DNA of 64,000 nucleotides from Hirsutella rhossiliensis (lineage: Eukaryota; Ascomycota; Sordariomycetes; Hypocreales; Ophiocordycipitaceae): positions 1,488,001-1,552,000 of the forward strand of contig NW_025408670.1 in NCBI RefSeq assembly GCF_020360975.1, given 5' to 3'. The translations under genes were made by a program, and so were the position numbers. Under the pieces are notes generated by a model. The model saw only the letters and a list, made by a program, of their open reading frames with translations. It had not been told where the DNA came from and made no database searches. Positions 35,301 to 46,899 of the stretch are shown here, piece by piece (the first letter of the stretch is position 1; each line of letters starts with the position of its first letter).

Positions 35301-36460
35301 GCTTACTATAGGAACTAAACCGACTAGTTAAAGGCCCTTAGTAAGTTAGTTCTAATTACGTTCTTAGCTTTACCTTTCTATATAATCGCTATAGATTTTA
35401 TTATAGGACTCTTAGACGTCCCTATAGACCGAACTCTATAGATACTACCTATTAAGGTCTACTATAATATACTATTAATAGTAACTAATAAGTTCTCGAA
35501 AATAAAGCTTTTTATCTTAGGCTATAACTAGTTTACCGTAGAAGACTAAGCTAAGGTACTATTTACTAAGTTAATACGCTATAACTAAGGGATTCCCGCT
35601 TAGATTATCTTTAACTAAGACCCTAAGTTCCTTTTAGTATTTTAAAAAGGACTATAAATAGCGTATAGGTTTAAGTTATTAGTATTTATAGCTTAGTATC
35701 CTTAGACTAATAGCTTATTAGAATAACGTAACTAGGTAGTTAAAACCGCGCTTTAATTTTTTACGACCGACTTCCTATCCTATCGATAGGTTAATATATT
35801 ACTACTACTTTAATTTACCCTTAATAACTCTTACTCCGCGGTAATTAGTACTTTTTTAAGTAAGCTACTAACTAAGATATAAATAGATAATAGTAAGTAA
35901 TACCTTAAAGAAGGCCCCTTATAAATAGATAGGAAGATATTCTAGGACTAAGCTAGGATCTTAATCGCTCTAGCTTAGGTAGGAATAAAAAAGTAGTATA
36001 ACGTAAAGTACTAAGTACTAAAGTTTAAACCTAGAGACTAAGTATAGCTCTAGCTAGGGAAAGGATATAGCGTAGCCGACGGATAGGTAGTAAAGTTAAA
36101 GGAACGCTATATAGGACCGTTCCAAGTCCTTAAGTAGATTAGCTATCTAGCCTACCGCCTTAACCTAGCTAGATCCCTAAATATCTACGATATTATTTCC
36201 GTTATATAGCTATAGCTAGCTAAATAACTAAACGCTTAACCTAGCCTAGAACCTAATACTAACTACTAGGAAGTTAAAAGAATCCTTAACTCTAGAACTT
36301 ATAGATATAGCTAAGGGACCGCTTATACAGAATACCTTATTAGCTAAAAAGGCTAGCTAAGTAGCTATAATTCCTAGGTAGCCGCTAAGGATATTATTGC
36401 TAAAGACCTTATTAAAGAATTTACTATATAGTAAGGAGTATTATAAGGTTATATTACCTA
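32380..36460 (+). pseudogene. pol of E: protease, RT, RNase H, integrase, chromodomain
   Basis: Domains in order. Protease with NVYIDSGVARSIIKED (about 32478), the D-S-G active site. Reverse transcriptase with LERLIVALIGYKNLPIYIQ (about 33850) and KYIDNIVIYL at 33957-33983, where the YIDD box has become YIDN (GAT to AAT). RNase H near 34400-34900 with LGFIVVAF. Integrase about 35380-35640 with AIDFIIGLLDVP, VTNKFSKIKLF and GIPAQIIFN.DPKFLL (D to N). Chromodomain about 36280-36400 with TAYTEYLIS.KG, the W-K-G block. The changes seen are G-to-A or C-to-T. A chromovirus by its terminal chromodomain. Confidence 0.8.
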
Positions 36461-36717
36461 TACTTAGAAGCTTTACGCGCGCGCCGTATAATAATATAAG
36501 CCGCTATAGCTAAAGGAGAAATAATCGTATATAGTACGCGCCGTTATTATTTATTCTCCTAAAAGTCTAAGGATAGGTTAACTAGCTAATAAGTATTAAT
36601 AGGCCGCCCGCGGTAAATAGTAACTTAATTCTATATTTACTTATATTTATTTTTATTTTAGGAACCTAATTTCCCTATCCTTTTATACTCCTTTTTCTAT
36701 ATTAAACCGCGCTCCTT

Positions 36718-37167
36718 TATAACGACCGGTATTATTCCTAAGGGATAAACCTATTAAGGGGTTTATATTAATAGATATAATAGGGCGTGGTCTAAGCAAT
36801 AATAAGTATATTACGTTAGTAATAAGTCGGAGGTCGTAGACTATAGACTATAACTAGGTAATTAGAATTAGAGATAGAATCGTAATAAAGATCTATATTA
36901 AAAGCTAGAGAGCTATCTATCTAAAGAAGTAAAAGTAGGTAGCTATATATACCTATAAAGACTATCCTTAGATTATAGGCCTAGCTATAATCCCTAACGT
37001 TAGATCGTATAGAGCGTAGTAATCTCGTTAATCTTAGATTACTTAGATCTCTACGATCCCCTCGATCCTATATCTATTAGATAGTCGTGCCGACTATTTA
37101 TCTATTAGACCGTATTACGTGCTTAACGCGGTCGACCGTTAGCGGCTTAGTAGCCGTAGTCGTAATA
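36718..37167 (-). repeat. 3' LTR of F
   Basis: 450 bp, forward-strand ends TATAACGACC and CGTAATA. Aligned end to end with 44119-44568; the many differences are mainly CG versus TA. Confidence 0.9.
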
Positions 37168-37899
37168 CGATATCTCCCCTCCTTTTAGTCTTATCTATAA
37201 GACCTACTATAGCTGCCTTAGCCGCCGTATATAAATATACCCTTATCGCGTTATACGTAAGTATATCGTTCCTTATCTCTTTATCCTTTTAGGATATACT
37301 ACTAATAGTATGTCTAGTCGTATATTAAAAAATTATTCCCGAAAAGCCTCTAAGCGCGCTACTCTTACCGAATATATCGACTTAAGTAGAGATCCTACTA
37401 ATATACCGTGCACTTAATACTTTAAGGCAAAGAAAACGAATTATCGGATAGCCGAAAATTCTTCGCGCTATAATAATTATATTACTAGTAGTCGTCCTTA
37501 TTATAATAGTATCTTAGTAGCCTCTTCTTATAAGTATCTTCTAATTCTTTCTATACGTAGTAGCTAACGTATTTCTTTTAGTAATTAAATTATTAGCGGA
37601 GTAGTATAAGCTATATTTTAAAGAGAAGGAAGCTAGGGAAGCCTTATTAGAGCTTTAGGCATAGCTTACGAATCTTTAGTCGTAAATATCTATCGCCGTT
37701 AATCGTTTAGCTTATATCCGGAAGATTCGGAATCGTATAAAGGAAAAGAGTTCTAAGTTATTTCGTCGTAGTATCTAAGAAGTAGATACCGAGGATAGCG
37801 TTTTACCTACGCTCGATACGTATAAGTATTAGGTAGTAAATAACTTATAATTATTAGGCGTTCTTAATAAGGCGAATTAGTCCTTATTCGGTGTTAGTA

Positions 37900-40800
37900 A
37901 GGAGTTTATAGATCTTAGTCCTTTAATCCCTCCTAAACCTTTTAGTAAAATTATTAAAGTAGAGAACTATAGTAGGTTAAGTGCTTAAGTAGTTCCTAGG
38001 TATTTTCCTTTAATCTATATCCCTTCTACTTAATAAGGTATTCTTATTACTAACCTTATTTTCTTATATCTAGTATTTATTCTACTTTATATTCTTAATT
38101 ATCGTCGACTTCGATTTTTTCTTATAGTTTAGCGTTTCGTAGCGCTAGTTCTAATAATAAGATATAAAATATTAGGTATATCCGTATTATTATTAGTAGC
38201 GAAAGTTTATAGTTAACTTTTAAAATAGTTTTCTTAACCTTAAACGGTCTAAGTTTCTTAAAATTTAATTTATTACTTAGTCGTTTTATTTTAATATTTT
38301 ATCGTACGAGGTAGACTATATCTCCCTCTTAAAAGATTAGTCCCTATAATCTTTTCTAATTATAGTAAGTAGATATTCGTTCTTTAATAAATTAAAGTTC
38401 TTATTATATTTCTTTAAATAATTTTCGTAGCTAATCTACTTATAGTATTGCTCGTTCCGCTTATAGTCCTTATTAAGTAACCTTAAATACTTCTAGGTTA
38501 TATTCGTAATTAGCGTATATTAGTAAGAGCTTAGTTATTTCTATAACTAAGCTATTATAAGCTAGTTACGCTATTAATAGCTATTTAACTTAATCGTTTT
38601 ATTTATAGCTAATATAGTATCGTAAATATTATTTAAGCATTTAGTTAAGTCGTTCCGTTTATCTATCTATTTATAGGTAATAAGCTATACTAAGCTTATA
38701 TTTCGTCCTTAATTACGCTATAAGAGCTTACTAAAACTTAGCTATAAATATACTTCCTCTATTAAAGATAATCTTATTTAGTAGTCTATAATTACTAATA
38801 ATTATTCGTAGGAATATATATACTAGCTCTTTTATATTACTTACTTCTTTATATAGTAAAAAATACCTATACTTCGTTAGTTTATTAGTAATAATAAATA
38901 TACTATTATACTTAATATTAGTTATAGGTTCTTTCGACGGTAGTAGCTTTATAATATAGTCGAAAGCTATTAAATCCTATAGTTTCTCTAGTACTAGTAG
39001 CGGTTATAATTCTCTATATAGTTTATATTATTTAGCTTTACTTCGTATATAAAGTTTATATTTTTTAATAACTTATCGTACTACTTCCTTAAGCTATAGG
39101 AAGTTATATTATCGTTTAATCCGTTCTATTATTCTTTAGATTCCTTAATATCTATATATTAGATATTCGTATATATCTTATATAACTTTATCTTATAATT
39201 CTAATAGTATCTAGATTTTATTTTTATATATTAGAACTTCTAAATATTCTATATTATATCCGTTTAATACTTTATATTCTTTTATCTATTTTAGGATCTT
39301 TTAGTATATTAAGTCGTTAGGTTATACTTTAAATATTATATTTAGCTATCTTTACTAGTAGTTTCCGTTTTCGTTAATTTCTAAGAGCTATCCTTTCGCT
39401 ATAGGTGCTCTTATATTATAGTTACTTCGTCGACTAAGGGTATTAGCTCGACCGTTTTCTATTCCTTTTCTATAAATTATTTCGTAGTCGAATTCTAATA
39501 AATATTCGGCCTATCGGATCTATCGTCCGTTTAACTATTATATTATTATAAAGTATAAGATATTCTTATAATCTATATAGACCTTAACTTTATACTTACT
39601 TCCGAGAAGGTAGTATCGAAATTCCTTAAAAGCTTAAATAATTATAAGGAATTCTTTATTATAGATAGGGTAATTAAGTTCTACGCTATATAGCTTTTTC
39701 GAGTAAAATATAATTAGTCGTAGTCTTCCTTTATTATCTTTTTATCCGATTTATACTCCTAGAGTAAAGTTTAATATATCGGTTTTAAGTTCGATTTATT
39801 ATTTTAGATTAAAGGTAGTTAAGACTAGTTCTTACGTAATTATAGTCTTAATATATTCGAAAGCTTCGTTAGCTTTATCGTCCTATATAAATCCTTTTTC
39901 CTTCTTCGTTAAGTCGTATAATAGTACTATAATCTTTCCGAAATCTTTAATAAATCGTTAGTAGTAATTTATAAATCCTAGGAAACTTTATACGTCCTTA
40001 ACGTTCTTTAGCGTTAGCTATTCTTTAACTAAGTTAATCTTATCTTATTATATCTATATCTCTCTTAGTAAGATTATATATCTAAGGAAGTCTACTTCCT
40101 ATATATAGAACTTACTTTTCTTTAGTTTAACTAGTAACTTTATATTCTAAAGTACGCGGAGTACCTTATAGACGTATTCTTTATATTCTTTTAGGGTATC
40201 TAAGAAGATTAAGATATTATCTAGGTATACTACTATAAAGATATCTAAGTATTTACGTAGGATATTATTAATTATCCGTTAAAAGGTAGCTAGTATATTT
40301 ATAAGTCTAAATAGTATTACTAGATATTTAAGTAGTCCGAATTTCGTTTTAAAGGCTATTATCTATTTATATCCCTTTTTTATACGTATTAAGTTATAGG
40401 CGCCTTTAAGGTTAAGGGCTATAAACTATTTTTTACCGTATAGTCGATCTCGTAGTTTTAATATAAGTAGTAATAGTATTTAGTCCTTTATTATAATATC
40501 GTTTAAGCGTCTATAGTCGATAACTAGTCGTAGCTTACCGTTTTTCTTTAAAATAAATATAACTAGATAGCCTACTTTAGATATTAACGTTTATATATAT
40601 CCCTTTTATAGATTTTTATCGAGGTAGTTATATAGCGTTTATAGTTACTTTTCGTTTAAGTTATAGATCTTATAGAACGTTAGCGTTATTCTATCCTTAA
40701 GATAAATTTCGTAGTCCTATTAACTATATTTAAGTAACCCTATCTTAAGTTCTTCCTTAAAGAGTTTATTATATTTCCGGTATTCCTAAGGGATATTCTT

Positions 40801-43800
40801 TATTTTATCTTATAGGCTTTATTCTTTCTTTTAAGAGCTAGTTTCTCTTAACTTAAGCTCTTTATTAATTTATTTAAGGTCTTTCCTTAAAGTAGTAATA
40901 ACTCTTTAGATCTTTATATTATATCCTTTATTCTATTTATATCGGATGCTAGGTTATATAGCCGTATTAGTTAGTACGTAGGTCTTATTAGTCGATTTTA
41001 TTATATCCGCTAGTTTAGTTACTATTTTCGTTTATATTGCTAAAGCCTATAATAATTTACTTAAACGGTTATCCCTTTTATCTTATTTAGTAGCTAAATT
41101 ATCGTAAAATTTTACTTTCTTCTAAATCTACTAGTCCTAGAAACTTATATCTTTGTCTTAACGTAGCTAGCTAGTTTTCTAGTTAATTAATAGGTTGCTC
41201 TCCTATAGCTATAAAAGCCTTAATATAAGGTCGTATTCTTTAATATCTATAATATTAAAGTTAACTTATTTATTATAGCCCTAGATATTAATATCGAGGT
41301 AATTAATCTCTATATTAATAATTCTATTATTATAGTTAAAGGCCTCTCCTTTAATATTTATAAGTTTATATAGATCTATCTTATATCTCTATATAAGTCG
41401 GTAACGATTAACGACTCTAGGTAAAACGTAGTTACCTATCGCGCTATAGTCTAAAAGTATACGTATATAATATCCTATAATTTAGATATTTAATACTATT
41501 TAGTCGCTATAGCTTACCGTTACTATATATAGGGTCCTTAGATCTTATTATATCGTACTAGTCTATAGCCCTTTTATAGATAGTATACCTCGTTTTTTAC
41601 CTAGGCCTTATTTATTTTATTTAGGTATTCTTCTTTAATTTATTATCGATATCGTTTCTTTATATTTTTATTATATAGTATTATATTATGGCTTAAGAGA
41701 CTAATTTCTTATAGCTAATCGAAGATTTCTTATTTCTTAACGCTATATTGTTTATATTATACTACTTCGTAGTTAATTGCGTACTATACTTCGTAATTCT
41801 ATTTATTTTTATACTAAAGGTTAAGTTTTCGTTCTATATCTTTTTATTTTTTATATAGTATTTCTATATCGATTTTTCCTTAGTCGAATACGGCCTATAG
41901 CCTTTATATATATTACTAATAATCTTTTAGTATACCGTTATATTATTTATACTATACTTATGCTTTTTCGTATTTATAAACTCTATAGTTTAGGTATATA
42001 TATTCGTTATAATCTTCTTTATTATATTTAACTTATTATATAAGTCTTTAAAAGATTAAAGGTTCGGATACCTTAAAGCGAGTAGCGTTATACTATTCCT
42101 TTATTTTAGCGTATTTATAGATTTTATATATCTCCGAAAGATATCTTATTAATAAACTATAATTATCGCGGTATTTAAGTAGCATACTATAATCGGGTTC
42201 TAATAATATAACTTAGTCGTTTAGGTAGCGTTAATCGATTTTCTAGTAGTCTAGTTCTATACTTAAGTAGGGTTTCGAAAGTATTTATCCCTTAAACCTA
42301 ACTAAGAAGGCGTCGTATTATACCTTTATCTAAAAGTATATTATATAATCTAGGTAGATATATAATATCTATAAAATATACTTATAGTACTTATAAGTAA
42401 GTAGTATTTATAGATCGTCTTTAAATTCTCCTTATAGTTACTATTCTCGTTATAGTACTATAAAGGTATTAACTATAGCGATAGCTATAATATAGTCTCT
42501 TTTATATAGTACTAGTTAATATCGAATTAATATAGCTTATTAGTTTTCTATAAGAATTTAAGGTATTTATTAAGTTTTAATTTTAAGTATTTCTTTAAAT
42601 TCTTCGAAGTATAAAGCGTATTCTTTAATCGTAGTATTCTCCCTTAATAGCGAGGGTAGTAGTATAAGTTCGTTCTTATCTTCCGTTTCTCTAGGTATTT
42701 CTTATTCTTTAAAGCTTATATCGTCGATACTTTATTATTCCTCCTTAGGTTATTATCCGAGTTTTATAAGTATAAGGGCTATATCTATATCTTCTTTATT
42801 ATATTATTTATAGACTACCTATCGTTATTATTAATTTTTATTTCGTATATCTTCCTAGAATCGTTTACCGTTCTTCTTAATCTAGTGTTAAGAGACTCCT
42901 TTAAGATAGGGGTATTCTAGTTCTATAAATTTAACTTATTTCTATATTTTAGGATCCCTTTATTATATTATTATAAGGGTTTTCTTTAGTAGCTTTAAGA
43001 ACTATCTAGTACCGTTTTTATCGCTAAAGTATATTATATATTCGTCGTTATAGTATATAGTCTAACTAAGGAGTTTATACTTTAGTTCCTATCTATTAGT
43101 AGCGTTTAGGTATTTCTTACCTTTTAGGGCTAGTGCCTAGTAGGTTTTCTTCTCTTTATAAGGTTATCTATATTCTTTAAAGTAATATTTAGGTTTCCTA
43201 TAGTTAAAATACTTTCCTTTACTTTTCTATATTATATTTAGATCTATCTTACTTAGGTTAGTTATATAAGTATAGGTAATAAGAGTTTCGCGCTTCTTTT
43301 TATAGTTAGTATATTAGTTAAAGTTATTCTTATAAGAAGGGTTTTAGTTTCCTCTTCCTTATTTCTTTTCTTAGCGTCGCGTATACTATCTATCGTCGAT
43401 TCGTACTACTATAGCAATATAGTCTAAGAGGTTATTAGGTCGATTTTCCTTATAGAGTTCGTCCTTAACTTCTTCTTTAAGCCCGTCGTAAAATTATAAT
43501 ATAAGAGGTTCGTCGTCCTAATTAAGCTTTAAGGTAACTTATCGGAACTTCGTAGTATAATCCGATATTAAGATCCTTTATTAGAGTTCTTAAAGTTTTT
43601 ATTTAGCTTCTTATTCCTTATTAGTTATTCTAAATACCTTTATAATAGCTTCTTTAAATCCTTAGAAACTAGTAAAGACTTCGTCTATCTTATTATCTCG
43701 TCGCGCTAGTTAGTTATCGAGAAAATCCCTTATAATAAGTCTAAACTAAGCGAGTACTATTTTAAATAAATAATTTCCTACGTAGAGTACCTTTTTAACT

Positions 43801-43950
43801 AGGTCTAAGAGTTTAGTAAGGTAAAACCGGTAGTAGGCCTTAAGTTAGGTAAGAAAGTCTTAAAGCGTGCCGTAAGTACCGTTAAATAGTCCTAGCTATT
43901 TTAGTTTAATTGCTTTTCTAAGGTCCCTAACTTATCCGTTGCCTCCTCCG
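37900..43950 (-). pseudogene. gag-pol of F, RIP-dead
   Basis: On the minus strand: gag zinc knuckle at about 43166-43212, YFNYRKPKYYFKEYR, i.e. CFNCGKPGHYFKECR with C and H turned to Y and G to K. RT block KKNGKLRLVIDYRRLND at 40503-40553 is fully readable. The catalytic box near 40205-40245 is YL.N in place of YLDD, followed by LIF. Integrase at about 38590-38990 gives LVIIDKLTKYRYFLPYKE, SNYRLLNKIIFNRGSIF and KLSIAYY, the DD35E core with D-to-N change. RNase H lies between. About 37170-37900 downstream is unassigned 3' region. No stop other than RIP-type TAA/TAG was met in these blocks. Confidence 0.85.
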
Positions 43951-44118
43951 TTCCTAAGTAACTATACCTTATATCGAAGGGCGATGATTTCGCGTATTAT
44001 ATCCTAAGGCGATATAGTAGCTTTAGAGTTAGTTAATTTAGTTTACTATATAAGTATATTAATAGTTATAGTATTGCTTAAAGTAACGCGGTATTATATT
44101 AAATAAGAGCTTTTAACG

Positions 44119-44568
44119 TATAACGACCAGTGTTATTCCTAAGGGATAAACCTATCGAGGGGTTTATATTAGTAGATATAATAAGGCGTAGTCTAAGTAA
44201 TAATAAGTATATTACGTTAATAATAAGTCGGAGGTTATAGACTATAGACTATAACTAGGTAATTAAAATTAAAGATAGAATTATAATAAAGATCTATATT
44301 AAAAGCTAGAGAGCTATCTATCTAAAGAAGTAAAAGTAGGTAGCTATATATACCTAAAGAGACTGTCCTTAGATTATAGGCCTAGCTATAATCCCTAATA
44401 TTAGATCGTATAAAGCGTAGTAATCTCGTTAATCCTAGATTACTTAGATCTCTACGATCCCCTTAATCCTATATCTATTAGATAGTCGTGCCGACTATTT
44501 ATCCGTTAGACTATATTACGTGCTTAACGCGGTCGACCGTTAGCGGCCTAGTAGCTATAGTTATAATA
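44119..44568 (-). repeat. 5' LTR of F
   Basis: 450 bp, same orientation as 36718-37167. Confidence 0.9.
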
Positions 44569-45621
44569 TCCTCTTATACCTATATTTAAGGTTCCCGCTA
44601 TCTAGGGCTATAAGTATTATAGTAAGGACCTAGTATTTCGCTAGTATTTCTCTAACTAAATTTACTACTAACCGCTACGCTTAAGCCTTAAGGGATTCCG
44701 CTAAGTAGTCTAATTATATAGGAATAAAGTAGAGCTCTTTTATAACTTTAAGTTTAATATAGCTATATTTACTAAGTAGAAACGGGATAATTATAGTATA
44801 TATACTAACTACCGCGACCTCCTTATAAAAGAAGGGTACGATCTTAATATAGGCTTAGTAGAAAACGGTATATACTACGCCCCTCTATCTCTTCCCCTAG
44901 CTAAAGCCCGTAATCTACGCGAATATAACTAGCTATACTTCTCTACGCCTTATAGTATCGCCGCTTATCGTATTACTACTATAACTCTTATAACTACTTA
45001 AACTAAGGTAAACGCAATATTAACTATCTAACTATAGTAGGTCGGCGCTTCCCGTCGCCTTATTCCTAGTACTTTATTATACGTTCGCTTTAATAACTAT
45101 GCCTTATTACTATTAAGCTCTAGTAATTTATCTAGTAACTCGCTACCCTTAGTTTTAGGTATTATAAGGAAAACCCTTAGTACCCCTTAAAACGCCCGTA
45201 GGTAGTTTGCCCTATCGTTTAATAAAGATAAGCTTCTTTCCCTATCGCTACGCGACCTAGATAGAGCTATCTTCCCTAATAAAACTAAGAGAATAACTAG
45301 CGCCCTCGGAACCGCGTAGATCGCTACTATCTTAGCTAACGTCGTTAATAAGCTCTTATCTAGATAAGTAGCCTCTATAGACGCTAAGATACTTAAGATT
45401 ATTACTACTATTACTAGTATAAAGTACCTCCCTACCTATCTAAAGATATTTAAGGCCGCCGCTATAAAAGAGTATAAGGCCTTTAATATACTAGGAACTT
45501 ATAAGTTTAAAGAGACCCTTAAGTATACCCTAGCTAGGACTAAAGGATCTAATATAGTAGACCTTATATTTAACGAGCTATTAAGGAACCTATTTACTAG
45601 ACGCTTACTTACCGCTACCGC
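44569..45621 (+). pseudogene. Relic coding sequence of unknown family between F and B4
   Basis: After the F target duplication this stretch should continue the DNA that carries E. A plus-strand frame in its second half is protein-like for over 100 codons: LRDLDRAIFPNKTKRI (about 45250), then IKYLPTYLKIFKAAAIKEYK (about 45420), then FKETLKYTLARTKGSNIVDL (about 45510). RIP stops occur at Gln and Trp codons. It resembles a retrotransposon gag in composition, but I recognise no family. Cut on the right by the B4 LTR at 45622. Confidence 0.5.
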
Positions 45622-45835
45622 TATAAGGGAATATATATTATAGTACGATTAGTTAGGTAGTAAAGATAGCTAGAGGTACTACGCTATATATATTATATTC
45701 TCCTTATTATAAAACTAAAGCTTATAAGAAGAGGGATTTTTCCTCTTTAGTCGGAGTAGTAAGAGGTCTATAATATATAAGTAAGGTAGGCACGATTCCC
45801 TACTAATACCCTACTAATATATTAGTACTATATAC
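45622..45835 (-). repeat. 3' LTR of B4, first part (split by H)
   Basis: 214 bp of the 257-bp B LTR; the remaining 43 bp are at 58407-58449. Confidence 0.9.
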
Positions 45836-46214
45836 TTTAACGGGGACGAGGGCATACACCTAAAGCACGCGCAGCACGTAGCAAAGGATTAGCAGAGCAA
45901 TTAACTACGCAATTATCTAATTACTTAGTCTATATATAGCTCTATAGGCTTTAGGTTATAAATACGAGTCTTAGAGATTTCTTTACTCTATGCCTCTTCG
46001 TTTCTACTAGAGTCGCGCAACTAGCGGCATCTACTTTAAAGGGGAAAAACAAAAATTTAAATTAACTATAATTAAGGATAATGCCTAATTAGATAATCGA
46101 GGTCTTTATAACGCCTTTAAGTATACTTAGAAGAAAGTTAGAGGGGGGGGGGTGCTAGGGGTCTTATCCCTCTAACGGGCTAATGTCTATAAGGGTGTAA
46201 TCTTACCCGTTAAA
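45836..46214 (-). repeat. 3' LTR of H
   Basis: 379 bp with unusual inverted ends TTTAACGGG...CCCGTTAAA rather than TG...CA; includes a run of ten or more G near 46141. Confidence 0.9.
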
Positions 46215-46224
46215 CTCCTCCTTA
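46215..46224 (-). promoter_or_regulatory. Polypurine tract of H
   Basis: CTCCTCCTTA directly beside the 3' LTR, TAAGGAGGAG on the coding strand; primes plus-strand DNA synthesis in LTR elements. Confidence 0.75.
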
Positions 46225-46899
46225 GCGACTTTCCGACCTAAGATACTAACGGAAAGGGCGCGATAATAACGGGCAAGGCTCTCTTCCTAAGTACGTAAGC
46301 AAGCAAATAAACTATCGATAGAACTTTTCTCCTTTACTATAATCCTTTCCCTTCGCGTCCTTTATTCCTTCCTTTGCCTATAAGCTGCTCGTTTAGCTCT
46401 TTCCTATCTTTACTCGCGTACTTCCTTCTTTAGATAATTATCTACTGCCCCCCGTATACGCTCCTAAGTATTCGCGCTTATTATTCCTAGGGGCGTTAGG
46501 GAAACGAAGTAGTTAGCGTCTTTACTAGTCCGTAGCTTTAGGTATAGCTAGATTAGATAAGCTATAGAGTCTCGTAGGCTAATCGTTATCGCGTTACTAG
46601 TAGTCCTACGTAAATATATAGAATTATAGTCGTTAATGTCCTAGCAGTGGTTTTAATATATTCCTAGGTTTTTAACTCCTTCGACCTAGGAGGGTTTAAA
46701 GCCTAGTATAAACCTTATAGGGACTATAGCTAGAGAAGCTATTACTATACTTCGTTTCTAGGGAGTAACGGGGCGTGCTATAGGCGTTACTAGAGTCTTC
46801 GGCCTTAGGGTAATTAACCGAGCGCCTAGTAATTTCGGGGTCCTAGGGTAAGTAGGCAGCCGGGCTATCTGCCTTTCTTCCCTACTAGCTCCTTATTAG

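Larger units (their letters stand above)
29860..36717 (+). mobile_element. Ty3/gypsy chromovirus E, RIP-dead, 3' end interrupted by F
   Basis: About 29860-30420 looks like LTR or leader sequence with a tandem repeat; no second LTR is in the window, so the left border is approximate. pol follows on the plus strand. F is inserted at 36717 with a 5-bp duplication. Sequence after F (44569 on) should be the continuation of whatever lay here. Confidence 0.7.
36718..44568 (-). mobile_element. Complete Ty3/gypsy element F (7,851 bp)
   Basis: LTRs of 450 bp at both ends; target duplication TCCTT at 36713-36717 and TCCTC at 44569-44573, differing by one C/T change. Coding strand is minus: the polypurine tract AAAAGGAGGGGAGATATCG abuts the 3' LTR (37168-37186 reversed). 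Inserted into the 3' region of E. RIP-saturated. Confidence 0.9.
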
